From NCBI GenBank assembly GCA_958299035.1, contig CATQJL010000001.1:34324780-34388779 (forward strand): a stretch of DNA of 64,000 nt, given 5' to 3'. Below the pieces are notes generated by a model. The model saw nothing but the letters and a program-made list of their open reading frames with translations, had not been told where the DNA came from and did no database searches. The position numbers and the translations under genes were made by a program. Positions 1 through 10,932 of the stretch are shown piece after piece. The DNA comes from Cylicocyclus nassatus. Lineage: Eukaryota > Nematoda > Chromadorea > Rhabditida > Strongylidae. Position 1 is the stretch's first letter, and every line of letters begins with the position of its first letter.

Positions 1-1825
1 AGCGCAAGTGTATTAGCACTTGGATGACGATGCGTGATGCCAGTGAGTCGATAAGTATGTTAATTTTGCGCAGGAAAAAGCTCATAACTCGCTTCGGGAT
101 GGTGCGCGGCAGCAGGAGCTAGCATATTTGAGATCAGCATTTAAAGCTAATTCAGAATATACAGATCAGCTGCAGGTTTCTTTGCAACATGTTCATCTAC
201 AACAAAATTTTCTCTTGTTGGTTTTTCAGCGCTTTATTGCGGTTTAGCAACATGTCCAAAAGGGAAAAAGGTCGACGAGAAAAATGGCCTGTTTGTGCAA
301 GATTATCTCAGACAGGATGAAAACTGGGGAGCCCAGATGCTGTGGCTATGATCCGCTGGTGCTGTTATGGAGACCATTTATGTTTTGAAGGACCATACCT
401 GCAAAAAAATCCCTTCCCTCAGTTTCCCTCAGTTCGAAAACCGACCATTTTTTTGCCCTCAAAATGCACCATTTCTCGAATAAGTGATTTTGAAGTCTTT
501 TAGTTCTACACGGAACTGATCAAATCTTTGATTACTGTGAACAAGGTGGGATAATGCCTTGCACATCTCTTGGACCCATCATCCTGGCCAAGCCTCCGCA
601 GAAACGAATTCACATGCGAAAATAGCTGCGGTCCGAAGCAAGTTTAGTCGGCTTTTAATTTCTGAGCGCAAATCGCGAAACGCTAATGCATTTGTGGGTT
701 AGAAGATGAAAGGCTCCTCATTCAGATCACCTATGATTTGAACGAAATTCCTTGCACTGCACAGAAAAATGGCAGCAGAAAGAAAAAATGTGAAATTTTT
801 ATGGTTAGAAATATTTGCTTTTTGATGTGCAGATAAAACATGCTTTGATTTGTTTGAAAATCGGAGGCGATTCTAAAAAGTTTATGCGTTCCTCTAATGA
901 ACAGTTTAAAAATCTTGTTGTCAGAATCTGACCGAGCGCCAAAAAATTGCGTCAGAAAAAAAGTTTTTTTCAAAAGTACCCGGGAACTTTCTTTACAACC
1001 TAATAATTCCTACTGAGACGTAGCGAGTTTTCCTATCATTCCTTTTTTCAGTAAAGCTCCGTCCAAAGCTGTACGTGTTAACGACATGCTAGCGTCATGC
1101 TGGAAATACTCAGAAGATTGCTTTTAGGTTGCGTTGGCACAGAGCAATCAGCTCCGGCGCTGATGGAAACCCTAGACGCAGCCTATCAAAAGTGCGCTAC
1201 TATTTTTAACCGCCAATCGAATGCCGGGGAACATAAGCAGAACCTGTTGATGTGAGGTACAAAAGTCGAAGTTATCGTTTCTGGTGATACATGCGTAGGA
1301 AATCCCATAAGCATTACCTGAGGTGACAAGTCCCTGTACTATCACGTATGCTGTCGCATATGCTGTGTTTGGTCTCAGAACAACTCGTGAGGTTTCAAAA
1401 TTGTAAAACTGGAGCTCCATCCATGCTGCAGTCAATGACAGCATCTGCCATTCATTGTATTTCCAGTGAACGTCGCTCTGTAGAACTACTTTTTTGCGAA
1501 TTCCCTTACATAATCTGCTTTAAAAAACGATTTCACTACTATTTAGGCCATGAATTTATCCAGAGACAAGGATTGCTTGTCCGCTCTTGTGCACAGCGTC
1601 GACGTGGAGCCAGAAAAGTTTTGCCTACAGTAAAATCTCTTGACAATTCTTATGGTTTCGCTTCACTCCTACTTTTTTCAACCATTATCTCACCACTTAA
1701 TTGCGTTTAGCCACCGTAAAAGTTTGTTTGTAAGCATCGAGGTTTCGCATGACTTTCTGTTCCTTCCCAACTGCCTCTTTTAGAATTCAAGTTTAAAGGC
1801 TGCCAAACAGGTAATTCAACGTATC
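1..1825. other. no recognisable gene
   Basis: I see no gene, hairpin or repeat that I can support here. A minus-strand open frame at 1172-1444 has a balanced composition and could be an exon, but it has no family motif and no clear splice sites in phase. Confidence 0.4.
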
Positions 1826-1842
1826 TTATATATAAAGCTGAA

Positions 1843-1877
<35 letters not shown>

Positions 1878-2295
1878 ACGTATGTTCCGATTAGAAAATT
1901 CCATTTCTGAACCGATCGGGACCAAACTTGGCACACATACACTTTGGGCCCCGGCGGGTGTCATAGACTACTTTTCGTCATCGATCGATATCGATTTTAT
2001 CGATTTTTTGCAAAATTTGAGCTACGGGGCTGGGAGTTGGCACAGGGGGGTAATCGAGCATGCTGATCACCCCCGTGGGGGTGATCAGCATGCTCGATTA
2101 CACCCCCCTGCCAAATTCCAGCCCCCTAGCTCAAATTTTGCAAAAAATCGGTAAAATCGACATCGATCGATAACGAAAAGTGGACTGTGACACCCGCCGG
2201 GCCCGAAGTATATGTGTGCCAAGTTTGGTCCGGATCGGTTAAGAAATGGAATTTTCTATTCGGAACATACGGCGGAGCCGGGTAAGCCAGCTAGT
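1826..2295. repeat. long palindrome with TGTC microsatellite, Helitron-like non-autonomous element
   Basis: A (TGTC)n tract at about 1843-1876 is followed by a near-perfect palindrome at 1879-2271 whose centre lies at 2075/2076 (CCCCGTGGGG). The arms carry GC-rich blocks, an ATCGAT-rich block and the ends CGTATGTTCCG / CGGAACATACG. The stretch ends in CTAGT at 2291-2295. A microsatellite-bearing short element ending in CTAGT recalls non-autonomous Helitrons of the Lep1 kind, but no Rep/helicase gene is present and the class is an inference. Diverged pieces of the same sequence lie around the SINE at 12.8-13.5 kb and near 63.0 kb. Confidence 0.6.
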
Positions 2296-2347
2296 TCCTG
2301 ATATAACAGACTCAACGTCACGCTGAGATTCGTAGAGTCGAACAATA

Positions 2348-3009
2348 TACAAGGTGTCCCAAAAAAATGTAAACACTGTTTGATTGTTAATAACTCTCGT
2401 GCTTTCATGTCTTTCGCCGAACATCAGGCATCATTCTGTAGACCGAGGTTTAACATAGATTTACGGTATGTAGCGAATCAGCGTCGCTCTTCATCACTGT
2501 AGCAGTACGGTAGGAACTTCGACAAGGAATTTTAGGCCATCGGAGACCATATTCTGCCTCGGAACAGAATCAAACAAGCCAAAAGCTTCTATATTATGGT
2601 AGTAAAAGACGCTGATTTCGAGTATGAAGTTTTCACTTTACTGTGATGCTTCTTTCCAAAGTTATCCTAGGTAAACCGTAATAACTGAATTTCCAGCATT
2701 TTCAGAAATGTGATTACTTCATCAAAAAGATAAAAACAATCATAAAAAGTTGGCTAATGGAATCAGCGTGCACGAAAATTCTAGTACACGATTTTTCAGA
2801 CTTTTTGAATGAACTTTTGTCAAGGCATATTTCACAATAGCTCCACATCTCACAGTAACGAACAGTGGTCGGGTGATGCGGTCCATACTACAAATCTAAG
2901 TTGAACCTCGCTCCACAGAAAGGTGCCTCAAGCTCGGCGAAAGACGTGAAAGCAACGAAGTTATTAACGATCAAACAACAGTGTTCACATTTTTTGGGAC
3001 ACCCTGTAT
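2348..3009. mobile_element. inverted-repeat element, ACAAGGTGTCCC family
   Basis: The left end reads ACAAGGTGTCCCAAAAA and the right end TTTTTGGGACACCCTGT. The inverted similarity continues inward for about 120 bp on each side (the TTTGATTGTTAATAAC region against TTATTAACGATCAAAC). There is no transposase. The same ends bound the element at 13841-15009, and one end recurs near 16850-16875. The flanking TA-rich sequence and the ends are compatible with a Tc1/mariner-type MITE, which is inferred. Confidence 0.6.
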
Positions 3010-3254
3010 ATGTATATATGGCATTAATCGATATTTCTTCACTAGGTGAGAAACCATCTCTCAGAAGTTGATTTTAGGCCATACTTAATAAGTAGGCACT
3101 TTTTTCACCCACTTTTCCTCCTTTTTCTTTCTCATGTGTTTAGTTTGGTGCTGAATGTTTTCCCATGATGTTGTCATTACCATAAAAAGACTCTACCAGT
3201 AGGACAGGTTGATTCTGAAAAAAAAAAACCTTTTTCAAAAGAGTGTAAGAAGCT

Positions 3255-3830
3255 TGACCCACTCAGTAGGGAGCGGACAAGCCGCGGCCCTTATTTCACG
3301 CAAATTACTGCTGAATTTTCGCAGTGTCCGCGGACCAGCCGGAGAATGAATCACTGAGTGAATTTAAGGCAGTGTCCGGGCGATCGGAACGTATGGGTTG
3401 TTGTCTAGAAATTGTTGAGAGGTTCCTAATTGAAGCACTGTCCAAGCGGCAGCGTGAATGATTCATTGACGGCTGAGAAATCCGTTCCTAAACACTTTTA
3501 TCCTATGCCGTGACCGTGAATTGCAAGTGAAGTGACTTAGAATAGTCCCAACGCGAAATAGTGTTAACGTGAGCCACCGCGCAGGCGCGAAGGGTTTCAG
3601 GGACAGATTCCTCAGCCGTGAAAGAATCATTTGCGCTGAAACTTGGGCAGTGCTTCAGTTAGGAACCTCTCATCAATTTTTAGACGAAAAACCCATACGT
3701 TCCTATTTGCCTGGGCACTGCATTAGATTCACTGCAGTGATCCATTCTCCGCTGGTCCACGCTGCGAAAATCTCCAATCGCAACGGCATTTTAGGGCCCG
3801 GCTCCTCCGCACTCAGTGTCAGAACACTCA
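3255..3830. repeat. diverged foldback element
   Basis: Left arm 3331-3452 and right arm 3646-3780 are inverted copies (for example GAGAGGTTCCTAATTG against TTAGGAACCTCTC, and AACGTATGGG against CCCATACGTT). The arms are diverged, so this is an old element. The open frame at 3569-3925 lies across the right arm and is probably not a gene. The CAGTGTCC words recall the AAGGCAGCGTCC ends of the hairpin at 25388-25743. Confidence 0.55.
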
Positions 3831-4003
3831 ATTCCCTTGAAAATTCAAGTGATATCTCGATATCACAAGAAAGTGAGGCTCTAACTTCAAGTTCCAGAAT
3901 GACTTTCTCGAGATGGCTCTCTTGATAAAGTACGCTTCATTGATGGTTAAGGTTCCAAGACTGATAATCATAATTTCACGAACAAATCTTATCACACTTT
4001 GAT

Positions 4004-4459
4004 TCAAGGTTGTTTGCATTGATAAAGCACATTGATCTTTTCATAGTCGCGAGCAGTTGGTTCTTCTTTTATATCTCCAATAATATCCTAAATTAACCGT
4101 CTGCATTTCTTATGCTTGAATTATGATAACTAAAAATCACCTGGAATGCGGGATCAAGTGTTTCAATGGTAATCGTGCTCGCTCTAGCAAAAGCGTCTTT
4201 TCCATAGTGCATTATGGAGAGATAGTCGTAAGGAACGCTGACATACTTTTTCGTTGAATTTTCTATCGCAAAGATGGATTCGTCTTCTGGATCTGAAAAC
4301 GACCACATGTGTCACTAAGCTTCCGTAAAAAGTTTTTAGAAGCCACCTGCCAAGTTTTCCAGATGCACTTTTATGTATTTATCTCTGTCTACTCGCTTAT
4401 GTTCACCATAAAGTCCCAAACAGGCCAAAAGCGGCATCATTGCGTAACCACCCACGCAA
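4004..4459 (-). CDS. astacin-like metalloprotease, C-terminal exons, zinc ligands missing
   Basis: Three exons join in phase on the minus strand: 4459-4347, 4292-4141 and 4087-4004, ending in TGA at 4006-4004. All three introns boundaries obey GT-AG. The product resembles the second half of the astacin (M12A) catalytic domain: a conserved CVGGY start, then VDRDKYIKVHLEN, the Met-turn segment SIMHYGKDAF, TLDPAFQ, and the terminal KINVLYQC. Astacins bind zinc through HExxHxxGxxH. Here the aligned stretch reads MPLLACLGLYG, so all three histidines and the catalytic glutamate are replaced, while Met-turn and flanks are well kept. The product would be a catalytically dead astacin or the gene a decaying one. 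Upstream exons are separated by the TIR element at 4489-7330, and one connecting exon (starting in phase 1 and ending in phase 2) was not found. Confidence 0.8.
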
Positions 4460-6634
4460 CTGAATAATGAAATTCAATGAACTGCATACTCAGACATTCG
4501 CGGTTGTCACCCGCAGGTGGACCGCCCACAAAATGGCTGATCGCACCAAAACCCGGTGCACCGGCGGGAGACATGAATTTAGTTTTGACCGGATTTTACT
4601 GCGATTTTGCCCCGACGCGCGAGCGCATGCGTGTATGATAGTGATGTTGCGAAATAGTCGTCTTCTCTTGGTGATTGCTTTTTGTTGATTGGTGCCTTTC
4701 TTCAATGTTTTTGCTTTCATTCTTTCTTATACATCGCTTATAGTCCCTCCTTGGGATCATTTGTGTTCTTTCATAACATAAACTTGTCATTATACCAGAC
4801 CTACTCTATCTTAATCATACTTAATGGTGCCTTTTGATTCAATTTCGCTTATTACTTTTCCTTAATTTTACCAGCACATCAATAAAAGTGAGGTCACCGT
4901 TTCCGTAGGACATCGATTTGACGGTTTGTCAGTTCAGATGACCGCGCGTCCAAAATGGCAACTTCACTTGCAATCTCTGGGCTGGCGTTGTAGATCGAAG
5001 GTAATTTTCTTCTCAATTCAGTAGGTTACTTCAGGACTCCTTCCAACTCAGCAAATTTGCGGAGTGCAATTTTGTGAGCTTAGACTCAAATTGTTGACCA
5101 CAAGCCTGATTTGACTAAGTTTCAAGCCAACTACAAGCTTAAACAAACTTGAAATATCGTAATCTTGTGTCGGGTTCAACAAACCGTTGAGGCGTCGCTA
5201 GCTAGCTAAAATCTGTCAAAACATGTAAGTTATACTATCCATTACTTATTGTGGTTAGCTTCAAGCTGACACGTGCAGAACAAAAATTTGCGAAAACGTC
5301 ATTTTACGAGAAAATTCTTATGATACAATACTTTTCCAGCAAGAAAAAAAGCGCCCGAAGTATTGTCATAGTTCGAAAAATGTGTCTTATAAGAAAATTT
5401 CTCCTGCAGAATGGGCTTTTCCATAGCTTGTTTTCGCAGTTTCACAGAAGAAAGACCGGCTGCAGCCGTATATGGACTGCTGCTGTGTAAAAAAATTTAC
5501 CCAAATTTATTTTCATGCAGGAAACAAAGAGCTAAATCTGGGTGTAAAATGCACGTTTGGTACCCGTACCCCATCAGATCTTTGAATTCCCGTCTGCAAA
5601 GCCATAGGCCATAGCTAGTCAAATGACCAGCTATGGCTCTGGCTTCCGGCCTTGATAAGAGAATTTATTCTCTTCAGAGAAATTTCCACAATGCATGCAA
5701 TGGTTTTTTGCGGACTTTCGTCCACGGCTCTCGTTGGGTCATTTTTTGGCAAGTCTGTGGTCCGTATTTGAAAGAGGGGTCTTTTTTCTCGCAGATAGAC
5801 CAGAAAGAGAATTCATGGGATAAAGAATGGGAGAGTTAGAAGGCGAAATCCTGCTTGTTCAAATATGGCTCACATGAAGTTTGATGGGCTGCCAAAAATC
5901 CATTCTTTGCTCTATTTTATACATGTTTCGATGGTAATCGTCTTCTCCACATTCTTTTGTTCCATTGTGGTCCTTTCTGACTTCGTTCCTTACTTAAAAG
6001 TGATCTAGCTCAAATTATAATTAACCAGCCGCTGTAACCCGAAAATCGCATTTCGAAATTAACGAGTATCAGAAGCTGTTTGAATTTTGGCATGATGAGG
6101 CAACAATCCATACCGAAAAGAAGAAATCGCAGTTGTCAAAACTCATCTTTCAAACACGGAAAAAATGATATTCAGCTTTCTAACTCGCTCAATCATAGTC
6201 CCACAATTGCTCTTGTCTGTATAACCGAAAAAAGAAAGTCTGCTTTTTAAAACCCAGCCCGATTGAGGTTTTTGAATATGAAATGAATTAACGAAAGGCA
6301 TCGTATTTTTAGGAGTTGAATTTGACTGAAATCTTAAAACGGAAGAGATCGGCTTGCGCACATAAACATGATCATTTTCTGCATTTTCATCATGTTTCTG
6401 ATTTTCTTAGGCACTATTTCGTCAATGCAAGGGATCACTGCTGAACGAATTCTTGCCTTACACATAATTTTTTTGGACTTGTGAACCTGCAGAGGAACTC
6501 AAAAGTATGCATGTAGGCAAACTGGCAAAAAAGGAAAAAAATGACCATTCAAGGATCTCCCGGAAAGCACTGTGGATTTCCTAATAAGTAGGTTGTTCCG
6601 TCATTTTGTACATCAATTCGAATAATTTATTCAG

Positions 6635-6786
6635 GGTTTGTATTGGACGCTTTTGGCCTACCGGACAAAGAACTTCTACAATTTGCACAAGAATGCGACA
6701 AAGGCGTCAAAGGTAAAACTTTCGTTTCAAAAAGTTTACGCATCTGATACTGAAGTTTTTCAGAAGAACCGGCCCAGGACATCTAA
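6635..6786 (+). CDS. unidentified gene, last two exons (partial)
   Basis: An exon 6635-6712 follows a TTTATTCAG acceptor and ends at AAAG|GTAAAA. It joins in phase across a 51-bp intron (ends GTAAAA...TTTTTCAG) to 6764-6786, ending in TAA. The peptide includes VLDAFGLPDKELLQF and a short acidic tail EEPAQDI. An AATAAA lies at 6953-6958. I do not recognise the family. The first exon begins with two bases of a split codon, so upstream exons must exist; I could not place them. The gene lies inside the TIR element, so it may be a captured gene fragment or part of the element. Confidence 0.4.
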
Positions 6787-7042
6787 CGTGAGCACTGATT
6801 TGAACATCATCGAAAAAACGGACGCCGACATTGCAGTAACCGATGCGAACGACACACATTAGTCCAATTCAAGTTGTTTTTTGTCAAGAGTTCTCTCGAT
6901 GTATTTATTTGATTTTGCGCTGATGTAGATTTTTCTGTACCATGAAGTTTTTAATAAATACTATGGCTTGATTTGTTAGGGACAGTGAAAGATGACAGCG
7001 CGGTAGACGTGAAACACACCAGTATAGAGTATGTACTCTATA

Positions 7043-7100
7043 CTTAATGCTAATATATATATGTGTATATATATATATATATATATACTATATATGTACC
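7043..7100. repeat. AT-rich microsatellite
   Basis: A run of mostly alternating TA with a few interruptions. It lies near the right end of the 2.84-kb TIR element. Confidence 0.7.
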
Positions 7101-7364
7101 CATCAGGGTGAACCGCTGCTTTAAGGATCGGGGCATTATGGTGTCTCCCGCAGGTCACTCCGATAATGACCGGAGAATGCCGTGTCGGGGCATTATGGTG
7201 TGTCCCACAGGTCGCCGCGCTGCAAACACAGGTGACCTGATTTTGCCCCGACACCGATTTCGTGTGACGCGCCGTTGGTCAATGAGATCACATCGTTTTA
7301 ACCTGCGGGTGACAACCGCGAATGTCTGAGATATTCAGTGAAATTTGGATGAAGGAAATCTCAC

Positions 7365-7578
7365 CTTGTTTCTTCATTCGACTCAAGATATACAGCATTT
7401 TTTCCTGCAACTCTTCCGGTGTGTTTTGAGAAGCATCTGCAAAGTTAGTCTTAAAAAAGGCACGAAGTCTTTTCTGGTATAACAGTGATAAATGTTTGTA
7501 TAGTTCATTTTAGAATCGTGACGACGAATTTGGCTGCGGTCTTTGCGCACACAGAAGCATAAAACAACCAGACCAACA
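7365..7578 (-). CDS. possible secreted-protein start: signal peptide plus second exon (partial)
   Basis: The exon 7436-7365 has good splice sites (TTTGCAG| and |GTGAGA) and encodes QNTPEELQEKMLYIL followed by SRMKKQ, open in one frame only. Upstream on the minus strand a methionine-led hydrophobic segment (MPVGLVVLCF, from about 7578) could be its signal peptide, joining in phase 1 through a weak GTGTGC donor. This could be the first part, the propeptide, of the astacin-like gene whose C-terminal exons lie at 4459-4004, because exon-to-exon order and strand agree. It could equally be an unrelated small secreted protein. The family is not recognised from this piece alone. Confidence 0.35.
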
Positions 7579-7830
7579 GGCATCACCTCAAGCTCAGCTT
7601 AGTCATTTCCAGTGTCTGATTACTATCATATGTAAGCAAGAAAAGCATTTGAGTAGAGACAGAAACCAAATGGGAGTGCATGCGTGTCGCGCGCGGTCGC
7701 GCCATTGTCACGATTTTTCGAATGCCCTATACATGTAGTAGTGATTGAAAAAAACTTCTAAAACACATTCACTAAGAAAATTCTCTAAAATACTGATCAT
7801 ATTTTCAAAGAACCGCTAAATAGAAGTAAC

Positions 7831-8746
7831 GTGCCCCATGCTTATCCCGTTGATAAACTCGACATAGTCTTCTTCGCTCATACGAGGTCTGAATTCAATA
7901 CAAGTGTTGGCGGCAATTGTCTCCATAGCAGCTATGATCGGACAGCGCTCGCTAGATTCTTTAAAAAATATTTTTGAGTTTTTTGATTAACTTATTTGAT
8001 TTACTTTAGCGAAAAAGCAACAACATGCGATATAATAGTGGTAGCAATTGATGGCCCAAGGCACACCTCACGTGGTTGACTTAGTCGTGACATTCACGCA
8101 ATTTCGCAACTTGCCATATGTACATGTTTACAAAGTGATTATGCCCAGGTACTCAAATGCATAAGGTCGTAAACTCTGTGAGGTTCTTGCAAACGGATCA
8201 GGTCCTGCTCAAACAAACCCTAGTAACGACCACTCATGAACAGCCGCTCCGACTCTGAATCGCGTGAAGTGTGCCTGCCTTAAGGGCCGGACATACTTGA
8301 TGCGATTTCAGTCGCGACGCGATTTGGCAATTCGCCAGAAGTCTTCATATCCAACATTAGCAGAGTGCACATGCTTGGTGTGTATAACTTACATGGATTG
8401 ATAACATGCCCCATCTTCTGTACATTTAAAATGTGCTTACAGTGAGTTATGGACAGTTGAAATATTGCCAAATCGCGTCGCCACTGAAATCGCGTGAAGT
8501 ATGCCCGGCCCTTTAGGCCTCAGGTGAATGGCTGTGTGAATAACTACGACATGAAAGTAATAATTTCAGCTTACTGTAAGAAGAATTTGAGAATTGATAT
8601 GGAACAATGTATTTCCCATTCGAATCTTCATACTGATTCCACAATCCCGTTCTTGGTTTCTCCGCTATAGCTTCATTTACGTCAGAGTTTGCCATCACAG
8701 TCAAGACATATGTCGCTCCGACAATAAACAATGAGTTTGCACTCAT
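7831..8746 (-). CDS. astacin-like metalloprotease, N-terminal exons
   Basis: Exon 8746-8575 starts with ATG and a hydrophobic leader (SLFIVGATYVLTVMA), then LWNQYED and KYIVPYQFSNSSY, the typical start of an astacin catalytic domain. It ends in phase 1 at a GTAAGC donor. Exon 7958-7831 follows a TTTTTTAAAG acceptor and continues in phase with SSERCPIIAAMETIA, NTCIEFRPR and EEDYVEFI, matching the conserved RxxIxxAMxxIxxxTCIxF stretch of the family. The intron carries a TTA-flanked MITE (8283-8512). There is almost no propeptide between leader and catalytic domain, which is unusual. The next expected exon (the CYSxVG region) is not found downstream, so this is a truncated gene or the 5' part of the gene ending at 4004. 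Confidence 0.75.
8283..8512. mobile_element. PIF/Harbinger-type MITE, copy 1
   Basis: The ends read AGGGCCGGACATACTT and AAGTATGCCCGGCCCT, with further inverted words (GCGATTTCAGT...ACTGAAATCGC). The direct flanks are TTA on both sides (8280-8282 and 8513-8515), the target size expected of PIF/Harbinger elements. It is non-coding. Related copies lie at 32217-32446 and 33264-33465. Confidence 0.75.
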
Positions 8747-9440
8747 TCTGAAATTAAGAAATTAAAAGTGACTGATACTCGGTTAAAAGCATCGCGATAC
8801 CATTGCTTTGAAACTAAAAATAAGTGTTGTAGAACCAAGTTTAATCCAGCTCGAGTATGGAGCCAAAAAGTGAAAAGATCCACTTTCTCGAAAAATAAAG
8901 AAAAAATCGTAACTTTTTCCAAAAAAAGAATTCCTAGCTTGCTCACTGATACAATATCAACATCAGACACATTTATATACGCTACTGCTGTATTTTTTTC
9001 TCAAATGGAAATTTAAAGAAAAAAAACGAAAAATTCCATGTTTTTGCCAAAGTGAGCTGTATTTTAGCCATATTGGTAGTTGTATACTACAGACCAGTAC
9101 AAGTACAACGTAATTTTTCAGCGCTTTACAGGCTTTAGTTCTCCAGAAACATTGAATTCAGCTTCGCTCACCCGGGTGTCCCATATTAAAACGTATTTCT
9201 CGAGAAATCTGGTCTATAGTATACAACTACCAATATGGCTAAAACACAGCTCACTTTGGCAAAAACATGAAATTTTTCGTATTTTTTGATTTCTATTCAA
9301 GGGAATAATACAGCAATAGCGTATATAAATGTCTGATGTGGATATCGTACCAGTGAGCAAGCTAGGAATTCTTTAGAATTTTGTTTTGAAAAGAGTTGCG
9401 ATTTTTTATTTTTTGGGAAGTAATCTTGTAGAGCTTTCTT
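8740..9440. repeat. foldback element
   Basis: Left arm about 8920-9085 and right arm about 9205-9385 are inverted copies. The innermost matching words are GCCATATTGGTAGTTGTATAC and its reverse complement; further out are GCTCACTTTGGC and GAATTCCTAGCTTGCTCA with their complements. No coding capacity is seen. The arm ends resemble those of the inner hairpin at 24745-25150 (GTATACTACA and nearby words). Confidence 0.65.
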
Positions 9441-9862
9441 TGCTCTATCGAAATGTACCTTGGAACCTATCTAGAATGTAGAAGTTGATGACTTCTTGCG
9501 AATGAAAGTTAAAACGGACGGAACTTTTGAAACAACCTGTGAGTCATTTTATAGAGCTGGCTCCAACTGATTTATAGTACAAAACAAATACAGTTCGCTT
9601 TTGTTGTAAAATTACCGGAACTTCCAGCAGAAGCGCCATTGTGAATTAACTGTCAAGGCGAAAACTCTTAAAATAAAAAAAAATTGTGTAGCAGTAACTT
9701 AGTACTATCAATGGAATAGCTAGAATGCAATTTAGCTTTCTGAGCACCTACACTATTGCTATTTATGTTGTTTTGTACAAGCTCCACTCATCTACTATAG
9801 AATTTGGTAGCATTTTTTCTTTTCTCGGTAATCTATAATGCGTGCCAATCACCCTTTTCCAG

Positions 9863-10004
9863 CGAAGCACTTGAAACTCTAAACTTCGCGCAATGTTTGG
9901 AAGCGTACGCGCCTTTAAAATCTAAACCCTCTCCCCTTACTGATGAGTCCCGGAGAGGGTCTAGATTCAAAACTCCGTCTAAGGAAAGGGACGAAATGGA
10001 GTAA
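9863..10004 (+). CDS. possible kinesin motor C-terminal exon (partial)
   Basis: After a CCCTTTTCCAG acceptor, an exon encodes EALETLNFAQCLEAYAPLK and then a basic/acidic tail ending ERDEME and TAA. The first part resembles the last helix of kinesin motor domains (consensus ETLxTLxFAxRA). The motor would end near the protein's C-terminus, as in kinesin-14 types. The match is short. No upstream motor exons (P-loop, switch regions) are found in the preceding kilobase, which is repeats, so this may be a stranded fragment. A mariner derivative begins 9 bp after the stop. Confidence 0.4.
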
Positions 10005-10013
10005 AAAAATGTA

Positions 10014-10930
10014 TTAGGTTGGTGCAAAAGTAATGCGCGTTTTTCTAGCCCTTGTTTCAAGATAGCTTTTCTCCATCAAGTTTCTCCTATGAAGCTTACC
10101 CAGCAAATTGCCAAGAAGCTTTTTTCATGCTCTATTCAGTGGTAGTTGAAAGAAGCTTCTAGCCTCATTCGTTAAGGATTTATAGAGCTTCGTACAACCG
10201 CACTCAAAAACAGAATTTCATTGCACTTGCTTTTTGGGCCAGAATTCAAGCGCGAGTAAAGGCATTCTTTTGAAAATTTAACTACTGTATGTAGTGAAAA
10301 TTTTCTACGTTATGCATGCTTTACTGTTTTCCTAGAAATTAGTTAGACTGAGATCTCGGCGCCTCAACATGAGTGATGGTTTTGGCCATTCTGTGGCCCG
10401 TAGATTTCCTTTGAAGAGGGCAATCGCCAAAGTTCTGCTCATTTCTATAAGCGTAAGAGTGGGCCTCCTGTTGACAGTTTTTGCAGAAATGTGGAAGCTG
10501 TTGAGGACACAAAAAATAAAAAAATCTCCATATTTTGGGATTTTGAGGGCTACGAAAAAAGTTCGAAAATAGCGGACAATTTTGAATATTATTTTTTTCC
10601 TTTTCGCAAACATTCTTTATTTGAGCCCTCTTGTACTCTTTTGTAGTACTTGCTTGCGGCTACAACACAGTCGACTTCTCATTTATACCGACAAATCTTG
10701 AAGAAAGTTTTGATCAGTTAAATACGAGGTTCCCGAAAAAAATTTTTTGTTTATCAACCCATATTTTCCCACCGATTTGCGATAATAACATAGGTTAATG
10801 TGCGCTGTATAGAGAGAGGTTTGATGCCTTTGATGAACTTTGCAAAACTGGAAAATATGGATTTCTTAAAAAGTTTTAGCACGTCAAATTGAGAACTCGC
10901 AAAACGCGCATTACTTTTGCACCAACCTAA
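10014..10930. mobile_element. non-autonomous mariner element (917 bp)
   Basis: Both ends carry the mariner-type inverted repeat TTAGGTTGGTGCAAAAGTAA, followed by TGCGCG, with a TA target duplication at 10012-10013 and 10931-10932. The inside has only short unrelated frames and none of the transposase motifs (no WVPHEL-like or D,D34D block seen), so it depends on a transposase in trans. Its right end plus the duplicated TA creates AATAAA at 10929-10934. Confidence 0.9.
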
Positions 10931-10932
10931 TA

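Larger units (their letters stand above)
4489..7330. mobile_element. 2.84-kb element with perfect 30-bp terminal inverted repeats
   Basis: Positions 4489-4518 (CTCAGACATTCGCGG...) and 7301-7330 (...CCGCGAATGTCTGAG) are exact reverse complements over 30 bp. The flanks are ATA on both sides (4486-4488 and 7331-7333), a possible 3-bp target duplication. Inside I see no transposase motif. It holds the 3' end of an unidentified plus-strand gene (6635-6786) and an AT microsatellite (about 7043-7100). It sits in what would be an intron of the minus-strand astacin-like gene. Alternatively the ends belong to two separate elements in opposite orientation, since both contain GATTTTGCCCCGAC in the same direction. 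Confidence 0.5.

Noticed and set aside
6190..6260. Candidate missing astacin exon on the minus strand (YRQEQLWDYD region)
   Set aside because: Phases could be made to fit only with a poor donor, and the peptide does not resemble the expected CYSxVG segment.
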